NCBI GenBank assembly: GCA_023213395.1
Contig: CM041465.1
Location: 178,009,741-178,073,740, forward strand
Origin: Cycas panzhihuaensis
Taxonomy: Eukaryota; Cycadophyta
Direction of reading: 5' to 3'
Length of the DNA: 64,000 nucleotides
A program made the translations under genes and the position numbers. Positions 1 to 11,436 of the stretch are shown piece after piece (the first letter of the stretch is position 1; every line of letters starts with the position of its first letter). Below the pieces are notes generated by a model. That model was not told where the DNA came from, made no database searches, and saw only the letters and a list, made by a program, of their open reading frames with translations.

Positions 1-100
1 CACAAACAACCAAGTTGTCGACATATGCACAAAGCCATTATCAAGAGAGAAGTTTCAATTCTTTCAGGACCAACTTGGCTTGGAACAGATAAAATATTAA
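1..100 (+). pseudogene. Ty1/copia RNase H C-terminal tail (fragment)
   Basis: Reading from base 8 gives the typical end of a copia Pol polyprotein: a VVDICTKPLSREKF block followed by FQDQLGLEQIKY and a TAA stop at 98-100. The D-I-x-T-K-P-L motif is the hallmark of the last 30 or so residues of the copia RNase H domain. The gene begins outside the window, so only its last 30 codons are visible. No clear polypurine tract or LTR follows immediately, so the 3' boundary of this element is not defined. Confidence 0.75.
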
Positions 101-999
101 GAGAGAATCCTCTCCATTTTTTCGGCTCTGTACTTCTACTATTTTTTGTTGTTTGTATTTATTTTAGATATGCACAAGGTGTAACTTCTTGACAAAAAAT
201 TGAAATGGTAAATTGAATCATTGCAAACTACATTTGGAAAAAATTACCCTGATGCATCCCACCATTCTTCTAGGATGGTTGTATGATCAATAACTTGTTG
301 GATTTCCATACATCATACTACTTATAAATGCACGAAAGATATTGTAGTGGACACCCTTCATGTGAAAAATGTTCTCCTAATAAAGACAAACTTTCAACTG
401 AAAACTTAATTCGCCTAGTTCATTTTTGGATTGGAGGAAAAATGGGTAGTTGAAATTGAGAGGATCACGAAGCCTTTAAAAAGAAGTGTTGATATATTAT
501 TTAGTACTCCTAGAATATGCCGTGATTCTTGGTTTTAAATCGAGCCACTTGAAGAAAGGAAGATACAAATTCTAGTTGAGGAGGTTATTAAGGAAGACAT
601 TGTAAAACAAATTGAGTATATCGTTGGCAAGAAACTATAAAACAAACAAAGGAGACATTTGGGCAAGAAATTGAGGAGAGCAAGTTGAGGCTACAGATAA
701 AGAAGCCTATGAGAAAAATGAAAGAAACACGAATAGTTAAACCACCGTTGATCTATGTACATGAAGAGCATGAGGTAGAAACTGGCCTTAGTCCAAAGTT
801 GAAACACATTAAAAAAACAATAAGGGGAGATGGCATTGGCATCTTAGATTTGGATGTGATGATAGATGTAGAAATTGTAGAAAGTTGGAGAACGGAGATA
901 GTAGTAGACATGGGCTATTAGGCCATAGATGAGTTACAAGCATTCATAAAAGCTAAACAACTATTAATAAAGGCAAAGAAGAGTAAGACTTATGATGTG
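101..999. other. Unassigned degenerate sequence
   Basis: AT-rich sequence with no confident gene. A 78-codon open frame at 685-921 (+) is rich in K, R, E and D and has no recognisable domain. It may be the spacer or gag start of the copia relic that follows, but the sequence does not show this. Confidence 0.3.
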
Positions 1000-1513
1000 G
1001 AGGACAATTTATACAATTGTATGCATGAAAATTGGCACATGGGCATTTGAAATAGTCAAGGATGGCCATAAATCACCAGAAGGGTCATAAAAATAGCCAA
1101 AACTATCCCAGAAACGGTCATAGCAATCTTAGAATGACCAAAATGGTCCTAGAAATGACCATAATGATCCTAGGAATGGCTAGAATGATTGTAGGAATGG
1201 TGATAATGGTTGTAGGCTTATAAAATGTTTCTCTAGCAATGGTACAAGAGCAGTTAGAAGGGAACGACACAAAACAAGAATGACTAGAAGGGAATGGGAA
1301 CGATCAGATGGACATGAGAATGGTTACAAGGGAACAATTCTTTACCACTTCGATGCCTACAATCAAAAGTGTTCATATGGCCATACAACGTACAAACATA
1401 CATAGAAGGTCCAATTAATGAATTGTAAAGGGCTTTGTTATGAAGGGTCAAAAGTCATATGTAATGGTTATAACTTCGGGTCAAAATGGTTGTAAAAAGG
1501 GTATACATAGGGC
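1000..1513 (+). pseudogene. Ty1/copia gag C-terminal relic with Asn/Gly/Arg repeats
   Basis: Broken reading frames encode an Asn/Gly/Arg-rich tail with a 21-bp repeat. After it come degenerate knuckle-like pieces: FDAYNQKCSYGHTTYK near 1354 and CNGYNFGSKW near 1460, which resemble paired CCHC knuckles of copia nucleocapsid but lack several Cys residues. Several stops interrupt the frame. The copia element at 1519 was inserted just downstream and truncates this relic. The assignment to gag is inference from composition and knuckle spacing. Confidence 0.4.
1133..1216 (+). repeat. Four 21-bp tandem units coding an Asn-rich heptapeptide
   Basis: Four consecutive 21-bp units at 1133, 1154, 1175 and 1196. 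Each reads as N-[DG]-x-N-[GD]-[PC]-R in one frame (NDQNGPR, NDHNDPR and so on; a TAG replaces the third residue in unit 3). Looser units extend upstream to about 1050. The unit length is exactly seven codons, which suggests it expanded while the frame was coding. Confidence 0.7.
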
Positions 1514-1518
1514 ATTCT

Positions 1519-1781
1519 TGTAACTAACTTAAATAGGATCAAGATATGAAGAACACAAGAAATTCAGGTAGATCTAAATTGGTTTCATTGATTAAGAATG
1601 AATCAATAATATGTATAAAGCACTATGCTCTTATATATAAAATGGGATTAGTAACGATCCAAAATTGACTTGTAATAACCTTGACACTTATCATATTTAA
1701 TGATAACTCTACGAGCCACCAAATATTCTTTGACTCACCATTAACTTAATTTAGAATCGCATGTAAACATTAATTCTAATA
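1519..1781 (-). repeat. Element 1 3' LTR
   Basis: It begins TGTAACTAAC on the plus strand and ends TTCTAATA, where the family end is probably TTCTAACA, as preserved in the related LTR ending at 61561. It aligns along its length with 6139-6408 through shared blocks such as CACAAGAAATTCAGGTAG and GTCCAAAATTGACTTGTAA-type sequence. Confidence 0.85.
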
Positions 1782-2565
1782 CTCCCCCTTAATGCTTACA
1801 TCATTGGCTTTAACACTAGTACAAAATCAGAATTTATCAAATTTTCCCCTAGCTAATGGTTTGGTGAAGATATCTGCTAGTTGCTCTTTAGTAGGCTTGT
1901 ACAAGAGTTCAACTTCTCCATTTTGGATTTGCTCCTAGATGAAATTATGATGCACTTCATTGTGTTTGGTATGAGCATAGAATATTGAATTCTTGGCAAT
2001 CTTTAATGTACTTTGATTATCATAGCACAAAGTAGTTGCCTCATCTTGATAAAGTCCCAGATCATGAAGGACCTATCTCAACTAGATTGCTTCACAGATT
2101 GTTGCAATTGCAGCTTTGTATTTTGCTTCAGTAGATGACAAATCTACATTCAATTACTTCTAGTTGCTCCAAGTGACAACAACAAAACCTAAACTGAAGT
2201 AATACCCTGAAATGGTTCTTCAACTATCAACACGTTCAACCCAATTAAAATTTGAATACCTTTCTAGCCTTAAATTGATGTTCTGGCTACGTTCTAATCC
2301 ATGGTGTAGTGTTCCCTACAAATATCTAAGGATCCTCTTTGCATCTTTCCAATGGCTTTACTTTGGCTTTGTCATGAATGTCAACACCATACCAACTGCA
2401 AAGGATATGCCATGCCTAGTTGTAGTCAAATAAATAAAGCTACCAACTAGCTACTTGTACAACATGCCATCTATTTTGTCTTCATCATTTAGAGTTGCCA
2501 ATTTTGAACCTGTCTCCGTTAGGGTTGGGATAGGTTTACAGTTTTCCATTCTAAATTTTTTCAAA
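1782..2565 (-). pseudogene. Element 1 RT C-terminus and RNase H remnant
   Basis: On the minus strand, FRMENCKPIPTL is followed by the region around DGMLYK, matching the junction between copia RT and RNase H. Leftward frames contain further RNase H pieces up to the PPT at 1782. Several frameshifts and stops break the frame. RT motifs including the YVDD box are absent, because the frame jumps directly from integrase sequence to this RT tail near 2566. Confidence 0.7.
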
Positions 2566-3190
2566 ATTTTTGATGCATACTCTTCGGCCCAAAAAGTCTA
2601 AGAGATTCTTCGCTTTCATCGTTGACTTGACCTTTTTGACTAAACTACTATTCATTCTCTTAGCAACACCATTTTGTTGAGGTGTGTATGTTGTCGTCAA
2701 TTTCGTGGTCCTTACAAAATTGAACAAAGGTGTTGGAGGTGTATTCTCCCCCATTATCTGATCTGAGGATTTTCAACCTCTAACCACTTTCATTTTGAAC
2801 TCCTTAAATATTGAAGGTCTAAGATTTCTCCTTTATGGGATAGACCCAAACTTTCATCGAAAAATCATCAATGAAGATGATGAAATATTTTGCATCTTTG
2901 GTGAAGTGGTTGACATCGAACCACAAATGTTTGAGCGGACAAGGCTTCCATTTTCAGTTGCCCTCCAAGTTTTTCCTTTTTGGAACTTCTCCCTGTCACT
3001 TTCCCATAACACAAGGCTCATAGATGTTGTTCACTAGCTTAAGATTTGGAAGACCATGCAACATATTCAATTTATGCATTACATGAAGACAGGGATAGTG
3101 CAAATCACGTATTCTTTCATGCCGTAATTGAATTTTACATGATACATCAACAATTAATGCTCTTTGGTTTATAGATTTTCCCAAGAGCTT
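2566..3190 (-). pseudogene. Element 1 GAG-pre-integrase and integrase remnant
   Basis: Near 3180-2996 the minus strand carries a GAG-pre-integrase zinc-binding segment (HERIRDLHYPCLHVMHKLNM then MLHGLPNLKLVN and CVMGK). Leftward, TYTPQQNGVAKRMNSSLVKK at about 2690-2640 is the copia integrase block holding the last catalytic acid; here the usual VVERMN is AKRMN, so that Glu is replaced. The domain stops abruptly near 2570 and runs into RT-tail sequence, which is the internal deletion point. Confidence 0.7.
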
Positions 3191-4512
3191 ATAAAGATCA
3201 CCTCTCTAACACCTCCCACAACAATTTTCCCATCATGGTCACTGAAAGTAGCCTTTCCATCTTTGAAGAGAATACTCATGTTGACATCTTTGAAGAGAAT
3301 ACTCATGTTGTTATCTTCAATTTAGCTAATGGAAATCAAATTCTTCACATTCTCAATGTAGCAGTTTTCCCCATCAGGTACAATGGATGGGACCTCTCCT
3401 ATCTCCTTTGCATTCAATTCTTTATTGTCTCCCAAGGTGGCTGTCTATCTAGTTGCTTCCTACATGTACATGGACCATTCAATCTTACTTGTCATGTGCC
3501 TAGAAGCTTTTAAGTCTATATACCAGACAACATATGCTTTTAATCTCGTTTGTGAAGATGCTAAGAAGAGTTTTTTATACTTGTGAGTTGAGTTGGTTGA
3601 CTCTCCAGAAATGTGCCTAGCTGGCAATTTCTTCCCTTGATTCTGCTAATCTCCCTTCTCTTGCTAATCAACCTGCCACTTCCTATAATCCTTTTTGAAA
3701 TGGCCTAATTTGTTGTAGTAGTAACACAATTTTGGTTGCCATTTTTTGAGCAAATTGCTACTATTGCTAAGTCTCATTTTTCTTTGGAACAAAGGGTTTT
3801 GCCCCTTTTGATTTTGTTGAGAATGCAGTAGAGGATTTCCCAACAATGTTGTCCTTCAATATCTACTTGTGTTAACAAAGCAATGCCTCCAACTTAATAA
3901 ATGAAATATTTCTTACTTTTTCTGATAGGAAAAACTCATCAAAAAATTTGCAAATGTCTTTGACAAGCTTCTCAACACTAGAACAATGATGTCCTTATCA
4001 TTAATAGTCTCCCTAACATTCTCCAATTGATTTTTAATGCCTTTTACGATTTGGAAATACTTAACCACTGAACTTGTCATCCCGAGGCTATAAAATTAAT
4101 TCTTTAAAGTCATTGAACTCGCATTAGTTTTTGTCTTGAAGATAGATGTGATGGCATCCCATTCTTCCTTAGGAGTTTTGGCTCTTTTAACATTTTCTCT
4201 CAGACCTCCACTGATGGACATATTGATTAGTCCTACGGCGAAGTCACCTTTGCCTTCGTACTGTGCCTTTTCATGAGCAGTGGCAGTTTCATTTGGTATG
4301 GGTATCTTACCCTATACTATCTGCAACAACCCATTCATTTGAAGTAGATTAGTCATGTGGTGTTTCCAAGTGCCATAATTTTCTACACTGATCAATTTAT
4401 TTGTTTGGGAGTTAAATAAATTCCCACCCAACATGCTTATGCAAAGAAACTTAACACAAAAAATAAAAAAATCACACACAAAAGTCGGCATTAAATAGCC
4501 TTGGCACACCAC
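3191..4512 (-). pseudogene. Element 1 gag, knuckle and protease remnant
   Basis: Gag starts near 4430 with NYGTWKHHMTNLLQMNGL, the usual copia Gag entry block, and continues through EEWDAITSIFKTKT and FANFLMSFSYQKK. A degenerate knuckle, CYYYNKLGHFKKDY at about 3715-3670, keeps the first Cys, Gly and His but has Tyr in place of the other two Cys. The protease region (3650-3300) shows a HMTSKIEWSM-like piece without a D-S-G triad. Multiple stops make it non-functional. Confidence 0.65.
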
Positions 4513-6125
4513 ACACTATTATTTTATTGATTATTTGTGTTTTAATGTCCTTGGTCACTTTGCATAGCATTGCAAAAATAGAACAAAACACGAACACTAC
4601 ACAGGCAGTTGGAATTACACCATGTGACCTTTGTAGTATGATAGGGCATAAAAAAGTTTTAGTACAAATGCTCTTTTAGAAATAAAAAAAGGCTACTAGA
4701 ACGACCAAAAAAGGCACTAACACCTTATTACATCACATGATCTGGGGGCTAAACCTTGGAACTCAAAATGTTACACAAAACAACTTAATATAATCAAACT
4801 TTAGAAATCAAAAAATATGTTTCATCAATAGTTTTGAATGTTGAATATTCCTTGGTTACAAATTTGTGGACGGATTTTAGTGGATTTTTTCACTGAATCT
4901 CAATGATTCATATTAATTTCTGTTAGTGTCTTAGATTTGATTTGCTATCAATTGTATGGATTCATCTGGGTATTCTTCGTTTGTCTTTGTGATTGGTATT
5001 TCTTTGCTCCCATTTGGCGTGATCGTGGCGTCTTCATGTCTGGCAATGTTCATCCCTGTTGCATTACATTTATCAATGTTATGCTTTTATCGAGCTTTGT
5101 CTTAAGATTTAAACGATGGTTTGGCATTTTGTGTTGGGTGTTTGTTTGTCGAATGATCTTTAGGCTTCAAGATTCACCTATTGATTTGGTATCTCATGTC
5201 TCCATTCAAACTTCAAGCTTTCATTTGAGCTTTGCCCACTATGTGTTAGCATTTCTTCTCTACTTAGACGTTCTTCTCTAACCTTCATACACATGGTACA
5301 CCTTCATGGCATTCATTACCTTCATGGATATGGCTTGCCTAGCGTGCTACACAATCTCTGCACATAGTAATGGTGTTTAATAACTACACAAAAATGGGAT
5401 GTTCTACCCTACTCTTGGTAGGATTCAATGTCCCTACCACCAAACTAGATTTAAACTTCGGGCATTTAATTACGTTGGGCTTGAAACTAACAATTCCTTT
5501 TGTACAATGAACACCCATGTTCTTGCACAATTGTACCTTGCATTTGAGATCTCCATTCGAGCTTGCACATGAACTCATGGATTCAAACTTCTCTATGCTT
5601 ATACATCACATGAACTTCGCTACCATTCCATTGGTGTATGGAGTTTCTTCAAGCTTAAAGCCTTAATTTAAAACTTGCTAAACTTTAAAAAAAATCCTTT
5701 GAAAAATCCAAAAAAAAAAAAACATTAAAAATGTTGCTCCTTAGTGAAGAAATGCAGTTGTCTTTGTGTCCTAGCTTGGCACCACCACAAGCAAATAGTC
5801 ATAGACAAAAAACTTGCCCCCTACAATGATTTTCCTTAGCACCACAACTGACAGAGGAAATTATAATCCATAGAGATTTTATATTTTATATTTTTCTCAC
5901 AGAAAATGAACACAATCCACAGAGAACAACAAAGTGAAATAAAAATTTTTCCACTGTAAATGATCCCCAACACTCTGATTTTCTCCATAAAAGAACTCGA
6001 TCTTTTAATACTTTTTGTTTAAAACAACATACTTGGTTTTTAAAAAGTCACTTGAATTTAAGTTTAACTTGAACTCCTTAGCTTGCGCCTCGCAATACTT
6101 CGTAATTGGCTTTTTGCAAACTTCA
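4513..6125 (-). other. Element 1 5' leader, non-coding
   Basis: About 1.6 kb between the gag start and the PBS. A 114-codon plus-strand frame at 4937-5281 is hydrophobic and Cys/Phe-rich, typical of a chance frame in T-rich DNA, and has no recognisable domain. An A-run of 11 bases lies near 5711. Confidence 0.5.
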
Positions 6126-6136
6126 CTCTGATACCA
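6126..6136 (-). other. Element 1 primer binding site (tRNA-iMet type)
   Basis: The plus strand reads CTCTGATACCA, so the minus strand is TGGTATCAGAG, the standard plant copia PBS complementary to the initiator tRNA-Met 3' end. Two bases separate it from the LTR. Confidence 0.9.
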
Positions 6137-6138
6137 AA

Positions 6139-6408
6139 TGTAAGTAACTTAAACATGATCAAGATGCAAAGAACACAAGAAATTCAGGTAGAATTAGTCT
6201 ACCTTCAAAATTGACTTCATTCATTAAGAATGAACTAATGATATGTACAAAGCACTATGTTCTTATATGCAAAATGGGATTGGTAACGGTCCAAAATTGA
6301 CCTGTAATTGCCCTAACACTTGTTTAATGATGACCGTATGAGTTAACAAATATTCTCTAACACTCCATTAACCTAATTTGGACTCACATGTAAACACTAA
6401 TTCTAATA
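6139..6408 (-). repeat. Element 1 5' LTR
   Basis: It begins TGTAAGTAAC immediately beyond the PBS and ends TTCTAATA, followed directly by the attct duplication. It matches 1519-1781 with scattered substitutions and small indels. Confidence 0.85.
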
Positions 6409-6413
6409 ATTCT

Positions 6414-6712
6414 CACCCTAATTTTAGTGTGAGAGCTAAGTCATTAAGCCATATGACATGCTCTCTAGTGTGAGAGTTGAGTTAATTGATCATAGGCAAT
6501 GTTCTTTAGGGTGAGAGTTGAAGTATCTGATCATATGTAATGTTCTCTAGAGTGAGAGTTGATCCATTCAAGAATACTTGATGGTGAAACATTGTATTTG
6601 GCTATTGTTTAATGGAATTATGAATTACATGGAAAAAGTGTACCTATTGTATGTGAGTATGCTTGTATGAGCATTTCGTTAATGTTATATACATACATGC
6701 ACAAGTTCTATG
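6414..6712. repeat. Short tandem repeats of about 42 bp, then unassigned spacer
   Basis: From about 6419 to 6560, imperfect units carry the core GTGAGAGTTGA, spaced about 42 bp apart and each preceded by ATG-C/T-TCTCTAG-type sequence; three to four copies are visible. The rest, to 6712, shows no feature. The sequence lies between two LTR elements and is probably older spacer or an eroded element. Confidence 0.6.
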
Positions 6713-7060
6713 TGAAGAAACATGAAACTATAATCATGCATTTTTGAATAATTAGGATCTTGATCATACATATCCAAGCACATATGAAAGAGCACAATAT
6801 ACAGTACATAAGTTTACATAGGAAAACCCTTTCAGGAAAAAATCCACATAGGGATAATGGTCTACTACATTTTATCCAATCTTGATTGATACATCCCTCT
6901 TGATATGGTTGACCCATATTACAAATGCCACCTAGGGTCTTATTTAACACCCCAAATGGTACATTAACTAATGGTTACAACTCTTGGTATTCATGCCCTT
7001 TGGCTTAACATTAATTAATCACTCCTTTGCATTAACCATAAGTGGTTAATCTAAATTACA
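6713..7060 (-). repeat. LARD-like element 3' LTR
   Basis: Starts TGAAGAAACATG and ends near CTAAATTACA, with the polypurine tract complement following at 7065. It aligns with 9429-9776. Confidence 0.75.
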
Positions 7061-9414
7061 ACAACCCCCTTTAATGTGAAAGTGGGGATTTGGTTTGCAG
7101 TTTGAAATCTCTAATGAAAGTGGGAACTGTCTTGCTTGCACTTCACATATCCCCTCTTAAGGATAGTTTCACTAAATTTCAAATCTGACACGAATTTGGC
7201 ATTGATGTATTTGATTCAGGTCATGAATGAGTGTTATCTAATTTGGAGTCGATGATAGCTTCATCAACTCCTAGCTGTAAACTTTATCTATTCAAGTCTC
7301 CTTCAGATCACTCCTACAACAATTAATATGCCCAGTTTTGGAAGGCACCATGAATCCACTTTTTTATGGCTTCTCTCCACATCACATGTCTGCAAAAGCT
7401 TTGCCTTTGCATGTGGGCTTAGCGATTTCTCTTGGAACTACGCAAAGACTGCCCAAGAATGGCTTCTTTTGCACACCACATAATCTAAATCTTGAATGGC
7501 TTCACAATAGCTTGAGACATGAGTTTTGATTATGTTTTGAAGGTCCGCACTCCTTTAAACACTTTAGGACAATGTTTCAATGCTTCAAACATAGATTATA
7601 TACTTCATATATGGTTAGCACACTTCATACATGGCTTCACATACTACAAATGTAGCCTTACACTTCATATGTGTGGTCTCTGTGCTCTATACACAACTTC
7701 ACGCTCTTCAAATGAATAAAATTGTCCCTCACATGCATCATAATCTTTTAAGAGGAATTTTCACATTAATTCACTTGCCCACATGCTTTTGGACAAATAG
7801 TAAGCGTAACATTATCACTTGATCTAACACACATGCAAATCATCAGACCACCCATAGTGGCTCACAAATGCACACAACATGCTCCATCGCAATACGTGTT
7901 CACATTCCAAACTAACTATAAAATGAACTCATCGAGTTGGATCATCATATGATGTCTCCATGTTAGAACAAGACTTCAACATAACTAATCAGAACATGGT
8001 CTTGTCATAAATTTTCATGACATTAGAGTGTTTTCCATGCAGCTTTGTGTAATAAACATGACCTCCAAACAGACAACAAACAAGCTCTGAATTGGCTTTG
8101 TATGGCTTCCAGCATGCTCAAAATCATTTCCACTCCTTGATGTTTCAAATCCATGCTTCCAACTAGTGATTAAATTGTTCGTTAATCAATAATTTTTACT
8201 CAAACATGCAATGGATTCCTCCAAAGAGATGTGGGTGCAATTTTTAAGGTATATGTGATTTTAAAAAACACGTGAAGATGAGAAATTAATAATTGTGATC
8301 ATAACCCAAGGTTTGTAAGCTTGGAGAAGAATATAATCTTGATTATAAATCATTGCATCTCTAACAAATCACGGTGCACCACACTAGCATTCCCATTGGC
8401 ATTTCATCTGACACAAAATGTATTTCGAAGATTGCTTCTCAACATTGAATGATTAGATTCAAATTTGGACAATGGGATATGGTCTTTGGAAGGAGAATAT
8501 CGTTTTCTCGAAAAAGGCAACTCTTCCAAAACACTTGTACGACCTTTTCACTTACACGATTCTTAAGACACATGGTAAAAAACTTTATAAAATGTATTAT
8601 GTATAACATAAGGTTTTAAAACCTTAGTTTATACATATGCAATGTCGGCCATCATACTTCAATCACTGCAACTCTTCTTTTAAACGATGCACCTCCATGA
8701 TCACATCCATGGCTGGCACACATGCCATGACCTCATACATGCCCAAAATGATTCAAAAGAAGTCACACGATCTATGCAAAGATGCCCATGGTTGTCTTAT
8801 TGTCATACAACCTCACATCATGAGACATGATTCTGAGTGTAGTTGTGCCATTGACGTAAATGGACCAACAACCATCAAACAAGAGAATCGACTTTGAAAC
8901 AAGCATTTAAACATCAATATACAACATAATGCATCACCACACCACAAACACAAGTTAGAAAACTCCTCAAATAGATTTAATCATGGCCATCAAAAGTGCC
9001 AACAACGTCTCTGTTGTTGAGGCACAAGATTTGATGCCAACATATCTAAACGACCTCTAAATGGAGCCCAACATTCTTAGAATAAGCCCAACATAGACCA
9101 CCACTATCAGATCACCTTCAAATGCAACCCAATAGACAATTGGAGTGCCCAACTTGCTCAACTAGCCCTAGAATGCTTCAAAACAAGCCCAACATGGTCT
9201 AGATGGTGCCCAACATTGATTTATGATGATAAACAGAGGTAAAATCTTATTGATAGGTGAATTTTGCCTCCTCAATCACCATTGCACCACTGTGACACTC
9301 TTTTAGTGGTTGAAGAATATTAAAATCACAAGTAGCGATCTCATCAACTTACTAGGTAGCTTTCAATTTTATCACCTCCATCCAATCGTAGCCTTAGCTA
9401 TGTACATTTGTTTA
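7061..9414 (-). other. LARD-like interior, non-coding
   Basis: No Gag or Pol motif is visible on either strand. Short frames (for example 8637-8897, 86 codons) have biased composition and no domain. Near 9061-9230 the phrase GCCCAAC recurs about six times (CCCAACATT, GCCCAACTTG and similar), as in the leader of element C at 45380-45620, which supports a family link. The region is a carrier for LTR ends that would need proteins supplied in trans. Confidence 0.55.
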
Positions 9415-9426
9415 GCTCTGATACCA
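9415..9426 (-). other. LARD-like element primer binding site
   Basis: The plus strand reads GCTCTGATACCA; the minus strand TGGTATCAGAGC is the perfect copia initiator-Met PBS, two bases from the LTR start at 9429. Confidence 0.9.
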
Positions 9427-9428
9427 TA

Positions 9429-9776
9429 TGAAGAAACATGAAATTATAATCATGCATTTCTGAACAACCAAGATCTTGTTCATACATATGCAAGCACACA
9501 TGAAAGAGCATAGTACATAGTACATAGGTTTATGTGGGAAAACCCTTTTGGGAAAATACTTGCACAGGAATAATAATCGACTACATTTCGTCTAATCTTG
9601 ATTGATACATCCTCCCTGATACGATTGATCTATATTACAAATGCAATCTAGAATTTATGTAACACCCCAAATGGTGCATTATCCCATTGTTGCAACTCTT
9701 GGTATTCGTGCCCTTTGGCTTAACACTAATTAATCACCACTTAGCATTAACCATAAGTGGTTAACCTAAACTGGCA
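9429..9776 (-). repeat. LARD-like element 5' LTR
   Basis: Starts TGAAGAAACATGAAATTATA immediately right of the PBS and ends near CTAAACTGGCA. It aligns with the left LTR at 6713-7060 with moderate divergence. Confidence 0.75.
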
Positions 9777-11436
9777 CCTTAATATGCTAACATATAACAA
9801 GTTGACAAGGTGAGCAAGACTTGGATACACGCCAAGGCTGATATCAAGGTGAAAAGGATGTGTGATCAAGGTATAAGTAGGCAGTTTTGAGACAACCAGT
9901 GTGCCGTACTTCTATCAACATTGGTTTTGTTACTAAATCTCTTGCTTAAAGAAAAGGACTTGAGGTTGTAAAGAAGTGAAAGTGCATGCCCAAATATGTA
10001 AGGAACCATGGTAACCAAGGGAATTTCTTAATGCCACCTAAGAAACCTCTGAGCAAGGGAGTCTCAGAGTAAAGCTGACAAAAGGCAATACATTAGGCCA
10101 AAGAACATAAAGTATGACAAATGCAAAGGTGAGGTATATCATAGAAAGGTAAGACAAGGGATAAGTTCATTGACACATTAGAAAGAAGTGGGTTGCTGAC
10201 ATCTCAAATCAGTGCAAGTGAAGGGGGAACGCCAGTAATAGAGGCAATCTCGAAAATGTAAGAGGCCCATGTATGTGACCCTGATAAGGTAGTGATAGTG
10301 GTTTAGGGTAGCTAGCCTTGATTTGGAGGGAAACTTGAAGGGTATGAGTGATAATAACGAAGGGTAGAGGAAGGTCCCATGGCAACTTGGGAAAATTATT
10401 TCACGAAGAAGTTATTTGACACCCCCCATAATCGAGGGATGGCATGCTTTTAATACACTCCATTGGCAATTAAAATTGTAGGATTGGAAACAAATATACA
10501 ACTAAAGATGTTGCATAGCAATCCATTATTTAAAGGCAATAAAAATACAGGGACAACACTAGGAGCAAGCCCACTATTACAATTTGTTAGCGTAATAGCA
10601 ACAAACACACCTCATCATAACACACCACCCAATATGGCAGCCTCCTTGTCCTCAATGGGTTACTACAATGAAAGTGTGTTTACTTACTTGATCTTCAATG
10701 GAAAAATTGATGCAACAAAGCACTTGCATTTGTTTAAGAACAAGATAGAAGTAAAGAGAATCATAGAAGAGGCTAACATCAAAGGGAGGTTTTTCTTGTA
10801 CCTTGAGAGGAGCTTCGTTAGTGTGGTATAAGGAACTGGATGCCAAATCCAAGATATGGGAGGAAGTCGCAAAGGAATTTCAAGAGATATTTTAGAAACT
10901 ACCAAGTAACAAAGCAATCATTTGGGTTACAATCTAAGTTATGAGATTCGCTTGAGTAGCATTCGATGAGAAGTTTTGCAAAAGTAAAAGAACAAGCATT
11001 AGAATTTGAAAGACAAATGGATTTGGAAGATATCGAGGGGCACGATAACATGCTAAAAGTGTTATACGATGAAAGCAAGAAATTGCATGTGGAGAATGCA
11101 TTCAAGGCCATAGCAAAGAAGGACAAAAAGTCTTGAAATGGAGGCACTAAAAGAGGGAATGGCCCAGTCAAAGTTAGAACTAAAGGAGTAAGAAAACAAT
11201 AGAAAAGGAGGGAAAACCCAACAGTCATAGGAGAATGGGGGCAAGTATGGAGGAAAAATGGTGCCCTATTTGCAAGTTGACGATACAACCAATGTGATTG
11301 TTATTACAATGGTTGTTGTAATAATAATTGAGGCAGAGGTGAAACTAGATTGTTGTACTATACCATAATAGCACTAGGCTTGCCTAAAGAGAAAAGGCCA
11401 GTGGGAAGATGTATATTTTGTTTGAAGTTGGGGCAT
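9777..11436 (+). pseudogene. Diverged Ty3/gypsy relic: LTR end and gag
   Basis: A decayed relative of gypsy elements A and B. An LTR end, ...TCTATCAACA at 9920, is followed by TTGGTTTTG, like the LTR-leader junction of A at 13058. Near 10052, MPPKKPLSKG matches the Gag start of A and B (MPPKRPS). The frame at 10463-10831 carries the Gag core: HSNPLFKGN, then LIFNGKIDATKHLHLFKNKI and IKGRFFLYL, equivalent to LIFNDTSDAAEHIYLFQNLI in A. Further pieces are KELDAKSKIWEEVAKEF (about 10832-10880) and knuckle remnants KWCPICKL (about 11250) and GRCIFCLKLGH (about 11404). Stops and frameshifts are frequent. The copia LTR at 11437 truncates it. Confidence 0.75.

Larger units (their letters stand above)
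1519..6408 (-). mobile_element. Ty1/copia element 1, internally deleted
   Basis: Two LTRs of about 265 bp (1519-1781 and 6139-6408) flank a 4.36 kb interior read on the minus strand. A perfect 5-bp target duplication, attct, lies at 1514-1518 and 6409-6413. The PBS is beside the right LTR and a purine tract (minus strand; ctccccctt on plus at 1782) is beside the left LTR, so the 5' end is on the right. Domain order from right to left is gag, CCHC knuckle, protease remnant, GAG-pre-integrase, integrase, RT tail and RNase H. The integrase C-terminus and most of RT are missing, so the copy is non-autonomous. The LTRs are clearly diverged, so the insertion is old. Confidence 0.9.
6713..9776 (-). 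mobile_element. Non-autonomous LTR element (LARD-like), no coding domains
   Basis: Two LTRs of about 348 bp (6713-7060 and 9429-9776) both begin TGAAGAAACATGAAA on plus and enclose 2.35 kb without any Gag or Pol domain. The PBS beside the right LTR puts the 5' end on the right. A purine tract (CCCCCTTTAA on plus at 7065) follows the left LTR. Sequence just inside the left LTR resembles the same position of copia element C (39405-39530), with CTTAATGTGAATGTGGGG-type and CCCTCAAGGATA-type blocks. The LTRs also share blocks such as GGAAAACCCTTTC with C's LTRs. It is therefore likely a deletion derivative of a relative of C. No exact 5-bp TSD was found. Confidence 0.75.

Noticed and set aside
4937-5281. 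114-codon plus-strand frame as a membrane protein gene
   Set aside because: It lies in the non-coding leader of copia element 1, in T-rich DNA that produces hydrophobic chance frames; no start context or homologue is recognised.
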